Of a DNA stretch of 64,000 nucleotides, positions 14,699-26,031 are shown in pieces. The position numbers were made by a program, and so were the translations under genes. Origin of the DNA: Carnegiea gigantea (lineage: Eukaryota; Streptophyta; Magnoliopsida; Caryophyllales; Cactaceae); NCBI GenBank assembly GCA_029747015.1, contig JAKOGI010000002.1, forward strand, positions 496,001-560,000, read 5' to 3'. How positions within the stretch are numbered: position 1 is the first letter of the stretch; every line of letters begins with the position of its first letter. The notes beneath the pieces were generated by a model. It searched no databases. It was not told where the DNA came from and worked only from the letters and a program-made list of their open reading frames with translations.

Positions 14699-17607
14699 GC
14701 ACGCATATGCACTTAGATGTGTGTGTATGAGTGCATCCATGTCGGGGAGGGGGGGGCACAAGATAACATGAAGTATATGAAGTTCAGAGGATACAACTTA
14801 CAAAGCTTATATCTAACATATTATACATTAATTCACTTTCCTAACTAGCCTTCCAAGTTGTCTTCATTGTATTGTTATTGGAGCAGTGGACTCTATGTAC
14901 GTCCCCACCGCCCACATGTATATTATACTTTTAACAAAGGTGTAATAGTAGCCAATACGATATTCATATAAGTGATGATTGATGAATATTTGACTGATGG
15001 CAATAGTAGTCTAACATAATATAAGAAAGATGAAATTGAAAAGACATTGTCTAATTGAGTTAACTGAACTAGAAAATTTAGAGCTTGAGCATTCTCTAAG
15101 AAAAATCCAAGATACTATCTACGCAAACCCTAAGCTAAAACATGACCCTCTGACTTGATTTTCAACTCTGCTTACACTGAGAAAAAAAAATAGAATGAAT
15201 CTGCTATTCACAACGAGGACTTATAATTTTGTAGAATACACTTGTGACAAACCCAAATATTTGGTTTCATATTCACACACGCACGCACAAAGTAATACAA
15301 TGATAGCAGCAAAATGTTTTAAATCTTTACGCCAACCACATTAGTGGAACTAAGTACGCCACGTAGACTGGTTATTCTTTGACTAATACAGTAATACCTA
15401 AAGAACCTGCCCAACTATATAATTGCCATATTTCACCATTTCCGCTTTATTCAGGACAACAGACCCATGAAAGACCAGAACAAACATGTGTCAATGTCTT
15501 TCAGTGTCCAAGATTCCAGCCTCGAAGGCATCCAACTTCCTAATCCGAAACATTTTTCAAAAGAAGATGAGAACAAACGTGTTAATATCTTTAACTTTCA
15601 ATGCCCATTGGCCGAGATTCCAACCTCAAAGGCATCCAACCTTTGCATTCAAACAGTGCTTCAAAAGGAATCTCATACATGACTAGTAGACCTGGCAAAA
15701 ATTGACCCGATTCGAAAACCCAACCCGAACTCGCCCGAAAGTTTTGGATTTTAAACACGATTTTCTCGACTCGAACCCGAAATAAACCGAACCCGAAAAA
15801 CCGTAAATTTTTGGGTCAAAACCGACCGATACCCGCCTGTTCGACTCGAATATTATGTACGTACTTTTTATTTTCTGTAATTTTTTTCCTCTTAACAACA
15901 ATAATTTTTCATTATAACGAATCATTTAGAGAGACGTTATACAATTATTACATTCCTTTCCAAATTAGACGATAGTTTTCGTTTTTATACATAACACAAA
16001 TTCATATACAACTTATACATAGTCCAATTTTAGAAAATGGCCCTGAAACAACTCTAATATTAAGAAAAACAATTTAGAATTGGATAAGTATCGAAAATGT
16101 GCAAGTCATATCATTATATTCTTCGTAAAATGAATACATCTCATCGCATTTTAAATAAGATTATTCTATAATAACCTAAAATTTTGATTTAATAATTAAT
16201 AGATAATTATAATATCCTGCACGTATATAATATTCTTTCGTTTGGATTTCTTCTAATTGGTCTCGAATCTAATGCAATGTTGGGCAATGGACCAACTTAT
16301 GTTAGTGTTAGGATTAACGTACTAATAAAGCATGTCTGGTTAGATAAGGCTAGGTTAATTAACGAAACATCAAATTATTAAACGGCTATTGCCAGATCGA
16401 ACTGTTCCGACTCGTTAACATGCTTTAGATGGGATGACCCATGAATGACCCGACCAATTATTAATACTTTAATATACGGACCAACCTATCCAAACGTGAC
16501 TTTGTCCACCCGCACATGGATTTTATATATCATGTTCAAAAGTTCGGATATTTTTGATATTCTTTGAAGAAATTACAATTATATTTTTTTTATTAATTAC
16601 AAACAATTTTAAGTAATAAATATGTCGAATTTTTGATTTCGACAAAAAAAAGACATAATTCACTAAAAAGGCGCTTTAACCCGTTGGATTGATCCGAAAT
16701 CCGTAAAACTGAAGTACGCCCGCCCGTGTTTTACCCGAACCTAAAAATACACCAGACCCACATTTTACCCAAACCCGAATACACCCGACCCATATTTGAC
16801 CCGTATGCCCGAATTAGCAGGTCTATACATGAGTCAAAGTCTTAAAATACTCAGCCAATGTTTCGACCTCCCCTAATTTATGGGGCACTTCAACTTTGTC
16901 CTTGGGAGGGCATTGTTTAGTTGGGTAATTTGGCTGATGGCTTCAGAAAGGAGCTGAAGGTGTTTACCCCAGCAATAACATAACATTTGGGGCCAGAGCT
17001 TAGTAATATCAATAACTTTAAATCTTTCACTTTCTAAGGGTGGTGTATAATTGCAGCCAAGTGAACCCCCCCCCCCCAAAAAAAAAGAAAAAGAAAAAAA
17101 CTAATCTTTTTCTAAATTGAGAAGCAAAACAGAGGCTATAATAGCTTTTGCTCCTAGCCCTTCTACGTTTATTCTTCATTACTCATCAAGAAGCAATATG
17201 GAGCCAATAATAAGCATGATAAACATGACAGAAACCTATCCATCCCTGTCAATAACACTTAAACACTTCAGAAAGATAACAAACATTCCATGCGAACATG
17301 AAAGCTCAACCCAGAACTTCCAATTGAGATTTGATAACAAATTCACAACAAAGGTAACCCAATTGCAAAACAGACATCCAAAATCAAGGGGAAATTCAAA
17401 ACAAGGATGAACAAATCCGACAAGAAAGAAAATTGCCAGAACAAATAAATTAGTGAGGTAGGTAAAGAAAAATACCAAAGAGAGAATAGCCATTCTCTGA
17501 AGAAAGGTAACAGTTTGAACAGAAACAAGCAGAGCTTCAACTTTGACAAATTCCACCATGGAACAGATGCAAGTTTCCATCTCAACGCTCCGAGTACCAA
17601 TCTGCAT
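13882..17607 (-). CDS. small Asp-rich acidic protein, 3 exons
   Basis: Exons on the minus strand: 17607-17476, 14335-14289 and 14203-13882. Splice sites are GT-AG and the frame closes at 501 nt, giving 166 aa. Residues 1-67 form a hydrophobic/helical head with segments FLQRMAILSL and WLSLSQLYQ. Residues 78-156 are almost wholly Asp/Glu with a few Ser, Gly and Asn. The tail is KQQPPQKKKK, a basic cluster that could act in nuclear targeting. Similar plant proteins carry unhelpful automatic names such as VHS3-like; I do not assign a function. The acidic tract resembles those of histone and ribosome-assembly chaperones, which is only an inference. The 3140 bp first intron hosts a hAT element. The ATG at 17607 is the first in frame; the next ATG is 9 codons later. 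Confidence 0.8.
13917..14145. repeat. imperfect (ATC/GAT)n coding microsatellite
   Basis: Long imperfect trinucleotide array encoding the Asp tract of the acidic protein on the minus strand. On the plus strand it reads as CATCATCGTC repeats, which creates artificial Ser- and His-rich frames. Length variation between alleles is likely. Confidence 0.85.
14660..14698. repeat. (CA)n(TA)n dinucleotide microsatellite
   Basis: A compound repeat of about 8 CA units followed by about 11 TA units, inside the first intron of the acidic-protein gene. Confidence 0.9.
15684..16825. mobile_element. hAT-like non-autonomous element in an intron
   Basis: The left end contains TAGACCTGGCAAAAATTGA (from 15687) and the right end is the inverted form ending CAGGTCTA (16818-16825). 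Subterminal regions are rich in ACCCGA/TCGGGT words on both sides, while the core is AT-rich. The flanks are TACATGAC (15676-15683) and TACATGAG (16826-16833), an 8 bp target duplication with one mismatch, as for hAT elements. Three extra bases (TAG) at the left end are unexplained. It is about 1.14 kb, with no transposase frame. Confidence 0.65.
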
Positions 17608-17690
17608 CTCCCTTTGACAATCAAACAAGCACGGAGAGGGCAGAGGAGGGGGAGACAGACAGAAAGGGAGGGGGTTTTTAAGATAGTCGG

Positions 17691-17732
17691 GTTTTAGGGT
17701 TTTAGGATTGTCATAGTATCATTGTCTGGGCC
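17691..17732 (-). promoter_or_regulatory. telo-box and site II motif ahead of the acidic-protein gene
   Basis: Two overlapping telo-box cores (AAACCCTAAAACCC on the minus strand, within 17691-17707) sit about 90 bp upstream of the ATG at 17607. A TGGGCC site II-type element lies at 17727-17732. In plants this pair is typical of promoters or leaders of ribosomal-protein and ribosome-biogenesis genes. Use here is inferred from position. Confidence 0.5.
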
Positions 17733-18039
17733 GGGTCAAACATTCAACAGTACCTGTCTTTGTCATTGTCTCGCGCTATTATTTCTTCCTTTTTCTCGTA
17801 GTCCCAATCCAATCGATCGTGTTCACACCTACCTGACCCACTCTCTTTCATAAGTTACTGCATGAAGCTGTAAGAATATTCTAAACTCAAGATTTCAATT
17901 AACATAATAACCCATTTCATGCAAAGAGATAAACCACATCATCTCTCTCCTAAATTATTAAGAAGGATAACATAAAAGCAAAATTAAATACTAATATGTA
18001 TAATAAAATTAACGAGTTAAAATACAAAAGTATGATCGA
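17733..18039. other. upstream flank of the acidic-protein gene
   Basis: No gene recognised. It presumably holds the distal promoter of the minus-strand acidic-protein gene. Confidence 0.4.
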
Positions 18040-18252
18040 CATGTTCTTTTTGACGTATGAGAAGTACTTGTTGGTGTTTTTTGTTTAAATATGTTGAAAT
18101 ATGCTCATACATGCTGAATTATTGAAGAAAATATAACTAAGTATTTTCAATAAATACTTAACAATGTTAAATTGGGTTAAATCATGCTGAATTGTGTTTA
18201 AATGTGTTGAATATTTATAATAAATACTTACTATAAGTCAAAAAGAACATGA
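18040..18252. mobile_element. short MITE with inverted CATGTTCTTTTTGAC ends
   Basis: The left end CATGTTCTTTTTGACGTATG is matched in inverse at the right end (18225-18252, TAAGTCAAAAAGAACATG). The 213 bp element is AT-rich, with repeated TGTTAAAT/TGCTGAAT words. Its ends recall the TGTTCTYTTCGACTTATT ends at 924-1727, so it may belong to the same broad family. No clear target duplication was found. Confidence 0.55.
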
Positions 18253-19442
18253 CCTACGCTTATTGTTTTCACTCAATGGACATAGGTTCAAGTTAGGTTT
18301 GATATACAAATTTGCATGTTTTTCAAATTCAGTTTATCTCAGATTCAGGTTAAAATAATTTGCTTAAACCAAAAATTTTCAAAAAGATTTAGCTCAAATT
18401 AGATCTGTTCTTATTAAGTCTGTATTTCAATAGAAGAGGATAAAGTGGTACTTATGCCATAGTAAATTTAGTTGTCATAGATAAATATATGATCCATTAT
18501 ATTGGCTTTTAAACCATATCGAGAAAGAATATAGCAAAATAACTTTTACGTTTGTCTGAACGAAAATTTTTTAAATTGATACACGTCGCATGAAAAGTTC
18601 ATGAGTAACTTTGAACACATTCATTCTCGTCTGCATCTTTTTTATTGCATATTGATGCATTTTCATCATAAACATCAGATACAACTGTTGCTTTTTTATA
18701 TTTTCAAATTTTTTGTAGGCATTTTTTTTACAAAGATATGTCCATTTTACCCTTAACGAATAGGCTAAGGTGCATCTAAGGTGCGTACTTCGACCTTATT
18801 CGATAAAATTGGTTATTTAGATAGCAAATATCTATTTAAATAGCAACTAGCTGAGAACAACTCTAATTCTAATTCAGTTGTTATATTTGTTTAAATGAGC
18901 AGGCGAAACAAATCTCTCATTTTCTTTTTTTTTATCCCTGTTGTTTCTATTCTTGTTTCGGAGTTAAACATGAGTCAGCAAGAGTAGAAGTAAAATAAAA
19001 ATAAGCAACCCTCAGTACACTCTTAGATGATTAGCAGTAGTACGGACGAATTAGTAACAAGACCTTTTCTTTTACACTTAAACCAGGTAGATAAAACAGA
19101 TGAGACTCAGTAGAGAGAGGCAAGCACGGGATATTCTTCACTACTCTCCACCAGTTCGATACAATAACGAAGATGCACACAGAGTTTAAAAGAAAATAAC
19201 AAACGCACATCACAAGATTAGTAGATAGATATTAGTGCACTAAGCAACAGCACATGATGATATAATGACTTGCGAGTGCAATTCACACTGACAGCATGAT
19301 CTTCCCAGGAAATATGAACAGCAACTCAAAAATACACAATAGCGATACAGTCAGCTGAATCATACTAATCACGACCTAAACTCTATGGATCTGTCTATAA
19401 AATTGGAATTTTTCCTCCCAAGTAATGGTACATGATTAAAAA
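18253..19442. other. intergenic DNA
   Basis: No gene recognised. The part next to 19442 should be the 3' UTR of the minus-strand COBW gene. Confidence 0.45.
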
Positions 19443-22400
19443 TCACAATAAGCAGGCTTTGAATCCCTTCTCAAGTTCTTGACCATCCAAATTCTTCCCA
19501 ATGAACACGATCTTGTTGATCCTGGGCTCGTTTGGACCCCATGGCCGGTCTGGTGACCCTTGAAATATGTCATGAACTCCCTGCAGGTACAAAAGAGTTA
19601 CATCTTAAGCTCATTGCCGAAGAATTGCAAACCTCAGAACTGGATATAAACATTGTGAGTTCACTTGATGTCATTAACATTCAAAGTCAAAAAAACTAGA
19701 AAGACCTACATGACATAAAGTGGCACTGAATCTACTGGCCCACGAAAATTCAATTGGATCGCTTGAGCTGTAAATAACATGTACACCAATGCGCAACGAC
19801 AAAGACAATTCAGATCAGAAGCAAAAACTAGAACAAATGCACCACAACAATTGAATCATGCCTCCAGCATCACCATCTTTTCGTCCATGTGAGGCACACA
19901 ATGAGATTTTGATCAAAGGACAATGGAACATCCCCCCACCCACTTCTCCCCCCCCCCCCCCTCCCCGGTCCCCCAAAAAACCTAAAAAAAAAAAGAAGAA
20001 AAACACTGATATAAACACAAAAAATGACACAAACCAGTTGGCATAATGAGTCCATGTTAGTGAGCTGTATATTTCCATAACAAACTTCCATATATTGTCC
20101 TCAGATGAGCTTAACTTTGATCATTCAAATAGCCAAAGAAATACGAAGATCTATAGGCAAACCACTGGACTATATAAAAATGAAACTAGAACTACTGCCC
20201 TCGCGATACAAGGGTTGAGCCAGATAATATGTCAATATTCAAAATTATAAACGCTTTCATTGTTGAGTTTTTGTATTATTTAAATTTATTTGTTAATTTT
20301 TTTTAGGTTTATGAATGGGTCACTTTTCCGATTTATCAGTAATTGATTAGGGAGAAGATAAAAGATCTTCCGGAGGGCATAAAAAAATAAAAATAAAAAT
20401 TATACGCAAGCTAAGTGTCAAAATGACCTACATACAGTTAATATCCTGGCCATTAAAGTTTAAGACACTTGGCAAAAGCATATAGAGTCACTCAATTTTA
20501 GATATATTTATATAGATTGTCCGATGCTTCATACCTGAAATACAAATCTCTCATCCATACCCTGAACAGAAAGAAGACCTTTCATCCTATATATGTCTTC
20601 ACTTCTTTCCATCAATAGAGTACCCAGCCACATGTTGGCCTAAAACATACAACAGCAGACAGATAAATTTGACGACTCAAATCTCAACAGACAAGCAATA
20701 CGGCCCAGTACCACGTAATGAAATCCCATCCTGAGATTAAGCGTACAGTCCAGCAGGACATTTGATCATAAGTTTCTAAGTAAACAAAGCCAACCTTGTC
20801 AAGATCCAGGTTCCCTTCACAGACAATACTGACTGAAGAAACACCAGGATCATGAGTGTGATCATGGGAATGGTGATCATGATGATGTCCTGCATTTATT
20901 AGCAGAAACATAATCTGTAGTCAAGCAGCCGGAACAACATTATCCATATCACATAACTTGGAAGTGGAGGTAATCCAAGCAACAGAACGGTACAGCACAT
21001 AAATACCCAGGCTCCAAACATTACCTAGCTCATCACAGACCATAACAGGCTTACACCCTAACGTAACAATGCATAATTGCCAGTTTGTTAAACAAATGAA
21101 ATGTATCTTCATATTTGTAGATGGCTCCCAGGCCATTTGAGATTTATCCATGAGGAAATGCCTGCTTTAATTAAGGTTTGAGAGGCTACGCACAAAATAT
21201 GGGAAAGGTGGGAAAAGGTTCCCTGGCTTCCATTTCAGAGGATTCTTCAATATCTTTCAACAGAAATAATATGACATACAGATCTGCACGTAAGACAGGA
21301 AGGTTCTCAACATTTTAATTTGTTCCTATGGCTATTTGTTACATAGACTTTTATGTTCGCACAATATGATAAGAAAATCTCTTCGAATGTTCATCTGTTC
21401 TTTCCTGGATAATTCACCTTCTTCCCTATAGCCATCAGGGACTACAGAAAAGAACTCAAAAAGATATAGCAAAGTTACCGTGCTTGTGGTCATGTCCATC
21501 GTGATGATCATGGTCGTGATGGTGATCATGATCGTGATGACCATGATCTTCTTTCGAACCTTCATCGATAACTGTACTTTCAATCCTGTCAACAATTCAG
21601 TAAAATCAAGCTACAAAGTCATCGACAAATTATCCATTTTATGTGGCAACAAGTTTGATCATAATTTAAACTTTTAATCCAAGTTCTTTCCTTCATGTTA
21701 TCCTACTCAGATTAGGGTATGTCAAAACTTTTAACTTCATCCGCAACTTTTATATATTGTGTCTTTTTCTACAATTTCCTCAGCACTTCAGATGTTTACA
21801 GAATTAATTTTTGGAGGCTTTTCCACGTTCTATATCCATCTTATATGGAGAAAGCAACAATGCTTTTGAGGCATTGAAAACAAAGAAAGAAACCCATATA
21901 TCTAGGCAGTAAGTAGAGCTCCTATGAGCTAAACCCTGCAAAATCAGTCCTGACAGGGAGAATTTTCTGATCGGATACTTACAGCCCAAGGGCAAGAGTA
22001 TTACCTCTCCAAGTCAAAGCCTCCAATGCCAAGCACATAATCTAGGTCAACTTTTCCGAATTGTGTCTTTTTTAAGCTAGCCATGCTGTTAATTTTCTGT
22101 ACACCACAACCGACTCCCATAAGACACATGAGAGAGCGAGAGAGAGAGGGAGGGGAAGCAAACACAGCAAAGTATAACAGTGACAAACCCTTATCCGCTG
22201 TATCAGAGAATCAATTTCTGGCTCACTGACAAGGTCAGTCTGCATGAACAAATAACAATTCAGGGTTAGGAATACGCCCGTGAACGGCTCATATTTAACC
22301 AACTTCATAAACATAAAGGTGATGAACTGACCGCCAAAGGCGCGGGGAGGAAGGGGGGGGGGGAGGAAGATGCTCCATCTTTTGGAAGCCTGCACTTATA

Positions 22401-25400
22401 AAGTGACTGGAGACGCCCTCATCAAGAAAGAATAGGGCGCATTGGCTAGGACAACTTCCTGTAAGCAAGCAATTACAAGTTGCCTTCAAAGGTATCATCC
22501 CTTTTCCGTTTAAAAGTGTAAGAACTCAAAGGTATTAACCCTTTCCCTTTACCATGTGCTTCTTATATATTCATCGCTGACAATTAGTATATTTCCCAGA
22601 GTATCCAGCTTAAAAGAAAGCATGGTAAACTTGTTTGTTTGCTAGGTGTTTTCAACTCTTACTCTTCTTCAACTCTTACTCTTCTTCATCTAATTGTGAT
22701 AAAGGGCTTTGGATGGCAGCTTGTTCTAGTTCTTTTTATATCCACTTATGAAAAGCTCTAAATTGTTTGGAAATAGACAATGGCACACAGGGTACAAGCT
22801 TTCATCTAAAATGCAGTTTTGAATAAACCACAGCTGAGGACCCCTAATAAAGAAAACCTAACATAGATACTAATAATAATAATAATAATAGTGAAGAATC
22901 CAGGACCAATCAACCTTTGTTTGTGTCGTCATAAAACTGTTTGTGAACTAAACAAATAAGAGAAAGTGGATTTGCCAGGCCATTATAGTTGAACATCTTC
23001 GGTGAATCATGCTGGCTATGGAAGAAGCATTCTTCAGCAGGGTCTTTATGGCTGAGTGCAATTAGGCCAATTTCAGGGCTTGCTTGAACTGTTGCAAGAT
23101 GCTATTGATTTCAACTTTCGCAACATCAATGATCTAATTTCCATTTGATCCTCGAACACTGTAGGTTATCCATTTTATCAGGGTTCTTTTTGTTATCTTG
23201 ATGCAGCGGGAGCAAAGTCAAACCTCAGTATTGCATGAACTATATGTTTTAGTACAGAGGCCAGAACACATTACAGCAGGCATTGAATAACTATAGTCAT
23301 AGAGCTAACCCACAAAGTACGCAATGGATACTTCGATAAGTATTACAGGGTAATTGTTAGGTGATGACCGAAGCCACTGACTGCACTGACAGATCATTTT
23401 CAGAAGAAAATTGCACCTTGTTAACTATGATACGATCAGCATAGGCAATCTGCTCCACAGCCTCATTTACAACTCCTTCAGGCTTAACCTCATCCAAGTG
23501 TAACCCGACATGTTTAGCATCGACCAAGGTGACTACACCATCCAACTTCACATCGTTGAAGACTGCATCCTCTGCATAAAAGGTTTGAATAATAGGGGCA
23601 GGATTTGCTAAACCTGCCAATAAGAATTGCAAATTGGTCACAAGAAGCAAGAACCACATACCATATGATTGCATATCCAGATTCCATTACAAAATTAAGA
23701 AAAAAAATCTAATGCTCAACTATGTTCTACCACAAAGACTTCAAAGAATATATGGCGCAGAGGACTGATCTAGTATACAAGTCCCTTCATATAAAATACA
23801 TGCACCAATATAGATAGGACAAGAGAGAGGTTGCGCATCCACAATGACATTAACTATTCATAAATATGTGAGCATAAAGAAATCCAAACCTGTAGTCTCA
23901 ATCACAATATGATCAAACCTCCCCTTCTTCTTATTCACCAGGTCCGAAATCATCCTCACAAGATCTCCCCTCACCGTACAACATAAGCACCCATTATTGA
24001 GCATCACTATGTCTTCAGTTCCGACAGCTTTCGCAGCAACCAAGGAACCATCAATGTCCACTTCACCATACTGCCATTTGAAAGGCCCAATCAAATATCT
24101 AGACTTGATAAACATAATTCAATAGGATTTTACTTAATTTATATAACTGAATCTTCCCTACTAGAGAGTCGATAGAATTATACACAGTCAGAAATGATAC
24201 TATCTGCACAAATATTCCCATTTCATGAGCGTTTAGATTTAGCAGTCAAAGATGAAAATCATACCTCATTCTCAATTACTGCAATTCGCTTGCCATGATC
24301 CGCAGTCAATATATGGTTCAGCAATGTTGTCTGTTGAAAATCATGTGAAAAATCAATTTATTAAAACAATCATGAATCCTAAGTAACAAGGCCACAAAGC
24401 AATAATCAATTCAAAATCCTGTCAGCTCAAATGCGCTAGTGTGGATTTTAGTGAGGTACATGTATCCAGTTAGTGACATGAGTAACAGACAAAACAGGTA
24501 CCTTGTATTCAGCTCAAGTCAGATTAATTTTAGATTAGGCCAGAAAACTTTGATACAACATTTTTGATAGAATATTTGCTCTGTACCAGGTTCAAGCTTA
24601 GACATTTCACATCAAAGTATATTTGTCTGTTGTTTATTTGTCCAATACGATTATAAAGAGGATATAATCAGCATTATTACTCAAGTGAATTTCAGGTTGG
24701 TATGGCTTTGTATCACATCAGTTTGAGTTTAGGTTAAAACATAATTGCCGAACTCTGGATCTGGTTCAGTTGCAGCTGCAGTTTGTTCTAATCTGACAAT
24801 CAGAAAAAAGAAAACTTGATGGTATAGTGATATGATATTAAACTTCAAGGATCAACAATCAACAGAAAAATTCTCAAAGCAATAGAATCAGCAATGAGCA
24901 CATATGTAGGGTGCAATCACGATTTACTAGCAGCATCAGGCATCACCTTAACATCACTGTCCCCGGTAAATTGGCATGAGCATTCAGCATCTATAAGTTC
25001 CATGTTTAGTCTCTTTTCCATAGGGGAATTAGAAATATCCTCCTCCCTTTGTTGAGAAACATTTAGATTAACTGTTCATTGAGATATTTACCCAACTATG
25101 CAGTTAAGAACCTGACACTGACAGGACTAACTAAACAATATTCTGCGAATGAAAGCACAGAGCCAGCTAAACAATATTTACCCAACAAGCTGCATTCTTG
25201 TATTGCGTACAGCGTTTTTACTAATGTCGGACTGATCGGACCCATCCATTAAGCAGTCTCTTTTAAAAATTGGAGCCAAATCCCCGGGAAGGGGGGAGAT
25301 ATTCTGACAACTACACAAACCAAAATGTTTCATTCCAATGGAAAGCCAAATGCAACATAGCCCCATTTAAGCTTCACTCATATGAACGAAATTCATAAAC

Positions 25401-25876
25401 AATAATAGTAAGCTACCACAGTAAACAAATAAACACGCAGGATTTGAAAGAGCTCCACACTCAAATCAATTCCAATTGGAGAACCCAAGACAGCAAAATC
25501 GAAGACCCTAATCCAGCTATGAATTAGTACCACATACCTTTCCGGACCCCAAAAATCCAGTAATAATAGTAGCAGGAATCCGATTATCTGATGGAATCTT
25601 AGTGGTAACATCATCCTCAGTCTCCTGCGCAGCGGTCGAGGAAGCTGAGGCGGAGAACCTACGAACTCTCCGATTCGAAGAGAGAGAAAGAGCGGCTGAA
25701 GAGGAGTGAGGGCGAAGGGTTAGGGAGAGAGAATTAGAGGAGGGGGTCGAGTAGGGTTTATGGTTGTGGCGGAGAAGAAATGGGAGGAATGAAATGCGAG
25801 GGTTGTGAAGGGGACGGGTCTGTTTCCTAGCAAGGCTGATGAAGGTGGTGGCTATGTCGATTGAGAGAGACGCCAT
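19443..25876 (-). CDS. PTAC17: plastid COBW/ZNG1-type G3E GTPase, 10 exons
   Basis: Orthologue of the Arabidopsis COBW-domain plastid protein PTAC17 (recalled as At1g80480). G3E GTPases of this type are metal chaperones or act in plastid nucleoid preparations. Minus-strand exons: 25876-25538, 24330-24265, 24070-23890, 23613-23417, 22239-22189, 22096-22005, 21585-21479, 20889-20795, 20639-20535 and 19580-19443. All are GT-AG and total 1371 nt (456 aa). The first ~85 residues are Ser/Arg/Leu-rich and poor in acids, like a chloroplast transit peptide. P-loop GFLGSGKTTLL starts at 107; GCLCC gives the metal-binding CxCC (163-166); ETTG is at 193-196; NKTD is at 260-263. A His/Asp-rich stretch from about 318 to 356 spans exons 7 and 8. 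The COBW C-terminal domain follows. The symbol is by orthology. Confidence 0.94.
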
Positions 25877-25907
25877 TGTTGCGGCTTCCTGGTTGTCGTT
25901 GTGGCTG

Positions 25908-25947
25908 TGGTTGCGGTTGGGGTCGGGGTCGGGGTCGGGGTCGGGGA
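25908..25947. repeat. (GGGGTC)n microsatellite in the 5' leader of the COBW gene
   Basis: GGTTGCGGTT is followed by about five GGGGTC-type units just upstream of the ATG at 25876. On the transcribed minus strand it is a pyrimidine-rich leader. Confidence 0.8.
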
Positions 25948-26017
25948 GGAGGAGGATAGCTGGTGATAGGAGGAGCTTCTGAGGGGTTTTAAAAATCTGG
26001 TTTGGAAGCTACTACAG

Positions 26018-26025
26018 CTTATATA
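26018..26025 (-). promoter_or_regulatory. TATA box of the COBW gene
   Basis: TATATAAG on the minus strand, inside CACTATATAAGCTG, 142 bp upstream of the start codon. With normal spacing this puts the transcription start near 25990. No competing TATA was seen nearby. Confidence 0.6.
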
Positions 26026-26031
26026 GTGAAC

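Noticed and set aside
17236..17628. 130-codon minus-strand frame with a hydrophobic end
   Set aside because: Its first part is exon 1 of the acidic-protein gene; the rest is intron after the GTATTT donor, and its apparent start is TTG rather than ATG.
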